From contig NZ_CP102592.1 in NCBI RefSeq assembly GCF_025666195.1, positions 2,108,001-2,172,000 on the forward strand: a stretch of 64,000 bases of DNA, in the 5' to 3' direction. This DNA is from Xanthomonas sp. CFBP 8443. Lineage in GTDB: Bacteria; Pseudomonadota; Gammaproteobacteria; Xanthomonadales; Xanthomonadaceae. Of this stretch, positions 57,351 through 64,000 are shown piece after piece. A program made the position numbers and the translations under genes. Every line of letters starts with the position of its first letter. The stretch's first letter is position 1. The notes below the pieces were generated by a model that did no database searches, was not told the origin of the DNA, and worked only from the letters and a program-made list of their open reading frames with translations.

Positions 57351-58775
57351 TCATGCCGGCGGCGCCGCACTGCCCGGCAGGTCCAGTTCCACGCGCAGGC
57401 CGCCCAGCGCCGAGCGCTGGTAGCGCAGGGTGGCGTGGTGGCGCGCGGCGATGTTGGCGACGATCGCCAGGCCCAGGCCGGTGCCGCCTTCGGGCGCGTC
57501 CGGGGCGCGGAAGAAGCGTTCGCCCAGGCGCGGCAGCAGCGCGTCGTCCAGCCCCGGGCCGGCATCGTCGATCGCCAGTCGCAGCTGCCGCGGCATGCGC
57601 CGCAGGCTCACCGTGACCATGCTGCCGGCGGCGTGCTTGAAGGCGTTGTCGAGCAGGTTGTCGAGCAGTTCGCGCAGCGACCAGGCATCCGCCTCGACCC
57701 AGGCCGGTTCGCTGCCGGCGTCGTCGTAGCCGAGGTCGACCCCGGCCAGCAGCGCGTCGGGAATGCGTTCGGCCAGCGCCTGCGGCAGCCACACGGCCAG
57801 GTCCAGCGGCAGCAGCGGGCGGATGCTCTCGCGCGGCGCCTGCGCGCGGGTCAGCGCCAGCAGCTGGGTGGAACTGCGGATCGCGCGGTCGGTCAGTTGG
57901 CGGATGTGCTGCAGCGCCTGCGCGGTGTCCTGCGCGCGGGTGCTGGCCTGGGCGCGCTGCACGTGCATGCTGAGTCCGGCCAGCGGCGTGCGCAGCTGGT
58001 GCGCGGCGTCGGCGACGAAGCGCTCCTGCAAGGCCATCAACTGCTTGAGCCGGCCGAGCAGGCCGTCGATGGCCTGGGTCAGCGGCAGCACCTCGATCGG
58101 GATGTCCGGGCCGGACACCGGGCTGAGATCGCGCTGGCTGTCGTCGAGCCGGCGCACCGCCGGCTGCAGCAGGCGCAGGCCCACGCGCACGCCATGCCAG
58201 ACCAGCGCCAGCAACGAGCAGGTCAGCAGCAGTTCGATCGGCAGCATCAGCATCAGGATCTCGCGCGCGCGGCGGTGGCGGTCGTCCAGGGTCTCGGCCA
58301 CCGAGATCGTCAGCCGGTCGCGGGTCTCCCACGCCGACGGCACGATCAGGCTGGCCACGCGCACGGGGGTGCCGTCGGCCATGCGTTCGTCGCGCAGTGC
58401 GACCCGGCCGAGCGTGGCGGGGGCGGCATGCGCCGGGATCGGCTGCGCGCTGTTGCTGATCACGCCGTGGTCGCGGCTGCGCACCTCGAAGAACACCCGG
58501 CCGTCGCTGCTGTATTCGAGCAGGCGCCGCGCCTGCAGCGGCAGCGGCAGGCTGGCGCCGGCGTCGTTGACCGCCTTGGCCAGGCCCAGCGTGTCCTCCT
58601 TCAGGTCCATGTCGTGGACGTGGTTGGAGTAGGTGAGCATCAGCAGGTAGAACAGCGCCGAGACCACCAGCATCAGCAGCAGGGTCGGGATCAGCAGGAA
58701 CGCCAGCAGGCGCCGGCGCAGGCTGGGATGGGCGGGAACCGCGCCCGCCGCCGCGGCTGCCGCGGCCGCGCTCAC
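57351..58775 (-). CDS. Sensor histidine kinase, TctE/QseC-like
   Basis: A 474-residue kinase with a first membrane helix near 22-48, a periplasmic domain (about 50-165), a second helix near 172-192 and a HAMP-like linker. The H-box is FVADAAHQLRTPLAGLSMH near 250, the N-box LLDNLLDNAFKHA near 362, and the G-boxes are DDAGPGL and GGTGLGLAIV. The GTG start at 58775 overlaps the regulator stop (GTGA). The signal is unknown; the carbohydrate-porin/fructose genes next door suggest a nutrient. Confidence 0.9.
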   Translation of the reverse strand: MSAAAAAAAAGAVPAHPSLRRRLLAFLLIPTLLLMLVVSALFYLLMLTYSNHVHDMDLKEDTLGLAKAVNDAGASLPLPLQARRLLEYSSDGRVFFEVRSRDHGVISNSAQPIPAHAAPATLGRVALRDERMADGTPVRVASLIVPSAWETRDRLTISVAETLDDRHRRAREILMLMLPIELLLTCSLLALVWHGVRVGLRLLQPAVRRLDDSQRDLSPVSGPDIPIEVLPLTQAIDGLLGRLKQLMALQERFVADAAHQLRTPLAGLSMHVQRAQASTRAQDTAQALQHIRQLTDRAIRSSTQLLALTRAQAPRESIRPLLPLDLAVWLPQALAERIPDALLAGVDLGYDDAGSEPAWVEADAWSLRELLDNLLDNAFKHAAGSMVTVSLRRMPRQLRLAIDDAGPGLDDALLPRLGERFFRAPDAPEGGTGLGLAIVANIAARHHATLRYQRSALGGLRVELDLPGSAAPPA

Positions 58776-59479
58776 GACGCGTGCGGGGCGTGGGCGGCGT
58801 CGGCGTCGGCGTCGCGGGATTCTTCCAGCAGGTAGCCCAGGCCGCGGATGGTGCGGATGCCGACCCCGGAGCCGTGCAGCTTGCGGCGCAGGCGGTGCAT
58901 GGAGATGTCCAGGCCGTTGTCGGTGATCTCGTGCTGCCAGTCGCACAGCGCATCGGTGAGCTGGCCGCGGCTGACCACGCGCCCGCTGCGCAGCAGCAGC
59001 GTCTCCAGCAGCGCGAACTCGCGCGCGGTCAGCTCCAGCGGCTGGTCCTGCAGCCACACCCGGCGCCCGGCCAGGTTGATCCGCAGTTGGCCCAGGGCCA
59101 TTTCCGGGATGCCGCCGCTGCTGCGCCGACGCAGCAGGGCGCGGGTGCGGGCCAAAAACTCGGACAGTTCGAACGGCTTGATCAGGTAGTCGTCGGCGCC
59201 CTGGTCGAGGGCGCGGATCCTGTCCTCCACGCCGTCGCGCGCGGTCACCACCAGCACCGCGACCTCGTCGCGGCGTTCGCGCACGCGCTGCAGCACCTGC
59301 AGGCCGTCGCGCCGCGGCAGGCCCAGGTCCAGCACCAACAGGTGGTAGGACTCGGCGCTGAGCGCGCGCTCGGCGGCGGCGCCATCGTTGACGTGGTCCA
59401 CCACGTGCCCGCACTCGGCCAGCGAGTCGCGCAGGGCGATGGCAATGGACGTGTCGTCTTCGGCAACCAGAATGCGCAT
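58772..59479 (-). CDS. Response regulator, OmpR/PhoB family
   Basis: A 235-residue regulator. The receiver domain has acidic residues E7/D8, phospho-acceptor D51 in LVLDLGLPRRDG and lysine in DDYLIKPFELSEFL near 100. The winged-helix domain follows with LELTAREFALLETLLLRSGR and the DNA-binding segment LDISMHRLRRKLHG. Its C-terminus has a short Asp/Ala-rich tail. It is co-transcribed with the sensor kinase. Confidence 0.94.
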   Translation of the reverse strand: MRILVAEDDTSIAIALRDSLAECGHVVDHVNDGAAAERALSAESYHLLVLDLGLPRRDGLQVLQRVRERRDEVAVLVVTARDGVEDRIRALDQGADDYLIKPFELSEFLARTRALLRRRSSGGIPEMALGQLRINLAGRRVWLQDQPLELTAREFALLETLLLRSGRVVSRGQLTDALCDWQHEITDNGLDISMHRLRRKLHGSGVGIRTIRGLGYLLEESRDADADAAHAPHAS

Positions 59480-59940
59480 GCCGCGATGCTTGCAACGGCG
59501 ATGTTGGAAAACCGTCGTAATCGGCGCTGGCCAGGCGATCGCGATGGGTTCCGTTTATCTAGTGCCGGTGACCGTTGCGCGGCAGTGCGGCGCGGCCGGC
59601 GCCGGACGAGGCGGGAAGGAGCGCGCCGCGGCGCGCGCCTGCCTGCGGCGCCTGACCGCTGCAATGGCGCTATGCGCGGCAACTTGCAGCGCGTAGCGCT
59701 AGGCCCTCATCGGCGGTCGGCGCATGTCGGGAAATTCTGACAGCACGGCGCGGTGTCGGCCGATCGCGCCGGCGCGCGACGGCGGGCATCCTGTGCGTGT
59801 CGGCAACGTCATCGCTCCCGCGCCAGGGATGCGCACTTGCACGGAATCGAACGGATCTCGATTCGCCGGCCACCTGATTTCGTTCCCGCATGCGCCGACG
59901 GACCGGCGCGCGCGCATGCGAACGGAGTGACACGGACGGA

Positions 59941-59976
59941 ACGCACGACGCCCCGGCATGCCGGGGCGTCGTGCGT
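59941..59976. terminator. Strong bidirectional terminator
   Basis: A perfect inverted repeat (ACGCACGACGCCCCGGC / GCCGGGGCGTCGTGCGT) with an AT loop is followed by TTTTA. The nearest recognised genes are about 460 nt away on the left and 390 nt on the right, so it may end an unannotated transcript. Confidence 0.85.
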
Positions 59977-60340
59977 TTTAGGTTGGGTTCTGGTTGCGCG
60001 CCTGCAACCGTGCTGCCGTGCTGCGGATCGCCGATCCCGCCGACGTGGGAATCGGCGGACGGGTCGTCGGCCAGCAACGGTCGGGACCATGGCGAAGGGT
60101 CAACGCGTGCCCGCTCCAGTCGCCATGGCGCGCCTCGCCTCGCCACCTTCCGACCCGTCGATAGGGATCAACTGGATTGCCGGTACCGCTGCTGCGCGCT
60201 CGGACCGGAATTGGCAGCGGTGAGATTGACTCCCGACTTCGGCCGCGCGGCCCGTCATCTACTGCAGGCCGCTGCATCTCTATCGATAAAAACGCCGACG
60301 AGGTTACCGCCAGCGCTCACACAGCCGCCGCCTGCACCGA

Positions 60341-60361
60341 GTCCCGAGTCCCCAGTCCCGA
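60341..60361. repeat. GAGTCCC heptamer array before the porin 3' end
   Basis: Three tandem GAGTCCC/CAGTCCC units lie 7-8 nt beyond the porin stop codon. It belongs to the family seen at 7776-8006, 10709-10806, 15481-15515, 19303-19389 and 22247-22272. Confidence 0.8.
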
Positions 60362-60368
60362 ACAATAC

Positions 60369-61634
60369 TCACAACGCCCAATCCACCCGCATCCCCGCCA
60401 CCAACGCATTCGGCAGTTCGCGGGTGCGTGCCGGTTCGTTGAACTGGTCCGGGTGCACGATGTAGTGCAGGTTCGGCGCGATGCGCAACTGCGGGGTGAC
60501 CTGGATGCCGTAGCTCAGTTCCATCATGGTCTGCGCGCTGTGCGGGGTGCCGCTGCCGCCGGCCGCGGCGCGCGCCAGGCGCAGGTCTTCCAGCGCGTCG
60601 TCGCTGTAGTGCTGCTGCGTGACGACGAAAGCGATGTTGTCCTGCGGGCGGCTGGCGAATGTGCCGCGCTGGACCAGGCCCAGCTCCAGGAAGTGGTCCT
60701 CGATCAGCTGCCCGGAGGTGCCCTTGAGCACCGAGCCGAACAGCACCAGCCCGCGCGCGCTGTCCGGGTCGGGGCGGGTGACCTGCTGCTCGAAGCGGAA
60801 GAACGCGCCGGAGCGGCCGTTGCCGGTGGCATGGTCCAGGCCGCTGAGCCGCGCCGGGTTGCCGTTGCGGTCGTTGAGCGGATCGCTGTAGTCGGAGTTG
60901 TCCTGCCAGCCGCCCAGTTCGTACATGGCCGGCAAGCGCACGCTGGCCGCCTCGGTCTTGTAGCCGACCGCGTACGGCACGATCACCCCGGTGCGGTCGC
61001 GGCTGCTCCAGTTCAGCCCGTGCTCGCCGTCCTCGGCCTGGGTCGGGTTGACCTCGTAGGCGCCGACGTGCACGTACACCTGCGGGGTCACCCAGGCCTT
61101 GGCGTGCGCGGCCCAGCTGGACACCGGCCACCAGGTGAAGTTGCTGGTGCGGAACACGTAGGTCGGATTGCCGCAGGCCGAGTTGCCCTGGAAATAGCCG
61201 CACAGCTCCGAGCCGAGGAAGTGGATGTTGGCCACGCTGCGTCCGGCCTCCAGTTCCAGGCGGTCGTCGAACAGTTTCTGCTGCAGGGTGAAGTTGGCCA
61301 GGCGCGTGCCCTGGCCGCCGTAGATTTCCTGCACCGAGGTGCTGTTGCCGATGTCGCTGTTGGCCAGGTTGGTGCCGTGGCGGTTGATCGCGTAGACCTT
61401 CAGCGTGGCGCCGTTCCAGCCCAGCAAGCGCTGCAGGTCGACGTCGGTGCCGAACATCAGCTGGCCGGCGTAGGCGCTGCCCTGTTCCTTGCCGCCGTCC
61501 AGCGAGACCGCGGCCTCGCCGGTGTAGGCGAGCTTGAGCTTGAACGCGTCGCTGCCGTCCTGGGCATGGGCCAGCGGCGCGACGGCGAGCGCCAGGGCGG
61601 TGAGCGCCAGGCGCCGGGTGAGGGAGAGGGACAT
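60369..61634 (-). CDS. OprB-type carbohydrate-selective porin
   Basis: A 421-residue outer-membrane protein with a signal peptide (about 1-25, cleaved after AHAQ). Beta-strand-rich sequence with aromatic-alternating segments follows (FTWWPVSSWAAHAKAWVTPQ near 165; AMYELGGWQDNSDYSDPL near 238) and ends in the aromatic/hydrophobic VDWAL typical of the outer-membrane assembly signal. The ATG at 61634 has AGGAG 8 nt upstream. It follows fruA by 91 nt and probably admits hexoses such as fructose. Confidence 0.9.
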   Translation of the reverse strand: MSLSLTRRLALTALALAVAPLAHAQDGSDAFKLKLAYTGEAAVSLDGGKEQGSAYAGQLMFGTDVDLQRLLGWNGATLKVYAINRHGTNLANSDIGNSTSVQEIYGGQGTRLANFTLQQKLFDDRLELEAGRSVANIHFLGSELCGYFQGNSACGNPTYVFRTSNFTWWPVSSWAAHAKAWVTPQVYVHVGAYEVNPTQAEDGEHGLNWSSRDRTGVIVPYAVGYKTEAASVRLPAMYELGGWQDNSDYSDPLNDRNGNPARLSGLDHATGNGRSGAFFRFEQQVTRPDPDSARGLVLFGSVLKGTSGQLIEDHFLELGLVQRGTFASRPQDNIAFVVTQQHYSDDALEDLRLARAAAGGSGTPHSAQTMMELSYGIQVTPQLRIAPNLHYIVHPDQFNEPARTRELPNALVAGMRVDWAL

Positions 61635-61725
61635 GGGGGAGACTCCTGGGGGCATGGGGAGGCCGGCGCGTCGCCGTGGGCGACGGGGGAGGGGAGTCGC
61701 CCCCGGCGGCGCGCCGGCGCGGGGC

Positions 61726-63453
61726 TTATTCGGCGACCGGCTTCTTCAGCACGCGCAGCGCCAGCGCGGTCAGTACGGTGCCGGCGAGCAGGGCGATCAG
61801 GTACATGCCCAGATGGGTCGCCGCGTTGGGGATCGGCAGCACGAACACGCCGCCGTGCGGCACCTTCAGTTCGGCGCCGGCGGCCATCGAGATCGCGCCG
61901 GCCAGCGCCGAACCCAGCATCAGCGCCGGGATGGTGCGCAGCGGGTCGCGCGCCGCATACGGGATCGCACCTTCGGTGACGAAGGCCAGGCCGAGCACGC
62001 CGGTGGCGGCGCTGGTGCCGCGTTCCTCGCGGGTGAAGCGGTTGCGGAACACCCAGGTCGCCAGCGCGATGCCCAGCGGCGGGGTCATGCCGGCGACCAT
62101 CGCCGCGGCCATCGGCGTGTACACCTGGCTGGCGATCAGGCCGGTGGAGAACGCGTAGGCGGCCTTGTTGACCGGTCCGCCCATGTCGAAGGCCATCATC
62201 GCGCCCAGCAGCAGGCCCAGCAGCACCGCGCTGCTGCCCTGCATGCCGCGCAGCCAGTCGGTGAGCCAGGCCAGCGCTTCGGCGACCGGCTGGCCGACCA
62301 CGTACAGCATGGTCAGGCCGACCAGCAAGGTGCCCAGCACCGGCAGGATCAGCACCGGCTTGAGTCCTTCCAGCGTGCGCGGCAGCTTGATCGCGCGGTT
62401 CAGCGCGGCCACGCCGTAGCCGGCGATGAAGCCGGCGAAGATGCCGCCGATGAAGCCGGCGCCGAGGTTGGCCGCGACCATGCCGCCGATCATGCCGGGG
62501 GCGATGCCGGGGCGGTCGGCGATGGAGTAGGCGATGTAGCCGGCCAGCGCCGGCACCATCAGGGTGAAGCCGGCCTTGGCGCCGATCTGGAACAGCGACC
62601 AGGCCAGCGTGCCCTTGTGCGCGTCGTCGAAGGCGTAGATGCCGCCCAGCGCGAACGCCAGCGCGATCAGCAGGCCGCCGGCGGTGACGAACGGCAGCAT
62701 GAACGACACGCCAGTCATCAGGTGCTTGTACGGGCCGGCCGAGCGGCCGCGCTCGCTGTTCGCCGGCGTGGCGCCGGTGCCGCTGGTCGCGTGCACGCCG
62801 GCCTCGGCCAGGGCCTTGCGGATCAGTGCCGGGCCGTCGTTGATCGCCGGCTTGGTGCCGCTCTTGAACAGGCGCTTGCCGCCGAAGCGGGACAGGTCCA
62901 CCTCGCGGTCGGCGGCGATCAGCACCAGGTCTGCCTCGGTGATTTCCGCGTCGCTGAGCGTGTCCTGTGCGCCGACCGAGCCTTGCGTCTCGACCCGGAT
63001 CCGGTGGCCCAGGGTCTTGGCCGCCTGCTGCAGGCCTTCGGCGGCCATGAAGGTGTGGGCGATGCCGGTGGGGCAGGAGGTGACCGCGACGATGCGCTTG
63101 GGACCATCCGTCTGCGTGGCCGTGTTGGCGGTCGCCGCCGGCGCGGCGCTGGCCGCGGCCAGCAGCGGCGCCAGCACGCCGGCGGCATCGTCGAGCACCG
63201 CATCCAGGCTGGCGCGCAATGGCGCGGCGCCGTCGAAGCGTGCTGCATCGGCATCGCCATCGCCGACCAGCAGCAGCGCAGCGTTGGTGTCGGCCGCGGC
63301 CAAATCCAGCGGCGCGATCACGCCCTGCGGCGTGCGCACCTCGGCGTGCAGCACCGCGCCGCGCGCACTGGCCGCATGGCGCAGCGCTTCGGCGGCGAGG
63401 ACGGCTTCGGTGCTGCGCTCGCCGGCGACGATCACCACGAAGATAGGATTCAT
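61726..63453 (-). CDS. fruA: PTS fructose-specific EIIBC component
   Basis: A 575-residue transporter. The N-terminal part (about 1-100) is a degenerate EIIB-like domain. A functional EIIB domain follows with the phosphocysteine motif [17 protein letters not shown] near residue 125. The EIIC membrane domain (about 240-570) contains [20 protein letters not shown] and [16 protein letters not shown]. It imports fructose and releases fructose 1-phosphate. It lies downstream of fruK, as in the usual fru operon, with an OprB porin after it. Confidence 0.95.
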   Translation of the reverse strand: MNPIFVVIVAGERSTEAVLAAEALRHAASARGAVLHAEVRTPQGVIAPLDLAAADTNAALLLVGDGDADAARFDGAAPLRASLDAVLDDAAGVLAPLLAAASAAPAATANTATQTDGPKRIVAVTSCPTGIAHTFMAAEGLQQAAKTLGHRIRVETQGSVGAQDTLSDAEITEADLVLIAADREVDLSRFGGKRLFKSGTKPAINDGPALIRKALAEAGVHATSGTGATPANSERGRSAGPYKHLMTGVSFMLPFVTAGGLLIALAFALGGIYAFDDAHKGTLAWSLFQIGAKAGFTLMVPALAGYIAYSIADRPGIAPGMIGGMVAANLGAGFIGGIFAGFIAGYGVAALNRAIKLPRTLEGLKPVLILPVLGTLLVGLTMLYVVGQPVAEALAWLTDWLRGMQGSSAVLLGLLLGAMMAFDMGGPVNKAAYAFSTGLIASQVYTPMAAAMVAGMTPPLGIALATWVFRNRFTREERGTSAATGVLGLAFVTEGAIPYAARDPLRTIPALMLGSALAGAISMAAGAELKVPHGGVFVLPIPNAATHLGMYLIALLAGTVLTALALRVLKKPVAE

Positions 63454-63550
63454 GCTTGCTCCCGATGGACGCAGGGGGACGCCGCGCGCGAAGGCGGCGG
63501 CGTGGAATTCGACGGCGTGGAGTTCGAGGACATGGCGTGCGGCGTCGGGT

Positions 63551-64000
63551 TCATTGCAGCGCCTCGATGCGCACCGCGGCGGCGATGCCGTCGACCTGTT
63601 CGCGCGGCAGCCGGCGCACCGCGCCGCTGCCGAGCGTCGCCACGGCGAAGGCGGTGGCCTGGCGCGCGCAGGTCGCCAGGTCGGCGTCGGCGAGCAGCGC
63701 CGCGACCAGCCCGGCGACCATCGCATCGCCGGCGCCGACGCTGCTGCCGCCGGCCAGCTGCGGCGGATGCGCCAGCAGCGCCTGCTCGCCGCGCACGAAC
63801 AGCGCGCCGTCGGTGCCCAGCGACACCACCACCAGGGCGATGCCGCTGGCCAGCAGCGCGCGCGCGGCCGCCAGCACCTCAGCGGTGCTGTGCAGCGGCG
63901 TGCCCGCCCAGTCTTCCAGTTCGTGGCGATTGGGCTTGATCGCGAACGGCAGCTGCGCGCGCGGCGCGGCCAGCGCGGCGCGCAGCGGCGTACCGCTGGT
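63551..64000 (-). CDS. fruK: 1-phosphofructokinase, start outside window
   Basis: The last 149 residues of a PfkB-family kinase are visible. [13 protein letters not shown] near the window edge is the conserved KPNxxEL segment. [19 protein letters not shown] carries the catalytic GAGD motif, and the protein ends with [14 protein letters not shown]. It phosphorylates fructose 1-phosphate to fructose 1,6-bisphosphate. The 97 nt gap to fruA and the shared strand fit the fru operon. Confidence 0.93.
   Translation of the reverse strand, partial: TSGTPLRAALAAPRAQLPFAIKPNRHELEDWAGTPLHSTAEVLAAARALLASGIALVVVSLGTDGALFVRGEQALLAHPPQLAGGSSVGAGDAMVAGLVAALLADADLATCARQATAFAVATLGSGAVRRLPREQVDGIAAAVRIEALQ

Larger units (their letters stand above)
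59480..60368. other. Long intergenic region between the two-component and porin genes
   Basis: About 890 nt with no recognised gene. It contains a strong terminator (59941-59976), a small open frame ending just before it (59724-59930) and a GGGACTC-family array at the right end (about 60341-60361). A tandem-repeat or mobile origin is not seen. Composition is slightly less GC-rich near 59800-59900. Confidence 0.6.

Noticed and set aside
57184..57354. 56-residue frame overlapping the kinase stop (ATGA) and running on the minus strand
   Set aside because: It is Arg/Ala/Thr-rich repeat-like sequence (PTATATATTERG) without a known domain; the overlap alone is not enough.
59833..59870. Possible tRNA remnant suggested by GGAATCGAAC
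   Set aside because: No cloverleaf could be completed around it, and no repeat of a nearby tRNA 3' end is present.

Overview
The window is about 64 kb of GC-rich, densely coded chromosome. Protein families and gene order point to Xanthomonas or a close relative in the Xanthomonadaceae (Lysobacteraceae). The main clues are an Entner-Doudoroff operon (zwf-glk-pgl-edd-eda) beside a sugar ABC importer, a fructose PTS with an OprB porin, the order comEC-exbBD-msbA-lpxK-kdsB, and REP and GGGACTC-type repeats between genes. I see no phage, plasmid, insertion sequence or CRISPR array.

Layout. (1) 1-7773: the end of a glucoamylase-like glycosidase gene, a sugar ABC importer without its own ATPase, and a secreted discoidin/glycosidase protein. 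(2) 8009-15525: the Entner-Doudoroff operon on the minus strand and, divergently, a MalK/UgpC-type ATPase that probably energises the importer. A LacI-type operator lies between them. Together these form an import, glucose phosphorylation and Entner-Doudoroff route. (3) 15558-20966: ygfZ, then a small SDHAF4-like gene, sdhCDAB, sdhE and ygfX, which is the succinate dehydrogenase complex with two assembly factors. (4) 20990-24218: lipoprotein-release genes (lolC/E, lolD) and an eight-unit REP-derived tandem array. (5) 24219-37661: an SDR, comEC, exbB/exbD, msbA, lpxK, kdsB, a low-molecular-weight phosphatase, a thioredoxin-fold/NHL protein, uvrC and pgsA.

(6) 37698-44184: a 6.5 kb segment bounded by two identical tRNA-Gly genes in opposite orientation. 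It carries accessory genes: a degenerate GH18-fold protein, DUF2269, an SDR-membrane fusion, a small unknown protein, and an FAD-Rieske oxidoreductase. The tRNA-Cys is on the far side, which suggests an inversion of the usual pgsA-Gly-Cys order. (7) 44358-47926: an oxygen-responsive group of ccoG, a small membrane protein, a truncated hemoglobin and hemN, with two FNR/ANR-type boxes, followed by tRNA-Leu. (8) 48335-57130: an uncharacterised biosynthetic-looking cluster. It encodes a HAD phosphatase, class III aminotransferase, ketosynthase, acyl carrier protein, FemAB-like acyltransferase, ureohydrolase-fold protein, DegT aminotransferase, a paired SMR transporter and an alpha/beta hydrolase. 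This is the best candidate for an undescribed system. (9) 57351-64000: a two-component system, an OprB-type porin, fructose PTS EIIBC (fruA) and the end of fruK, which runs off the window.
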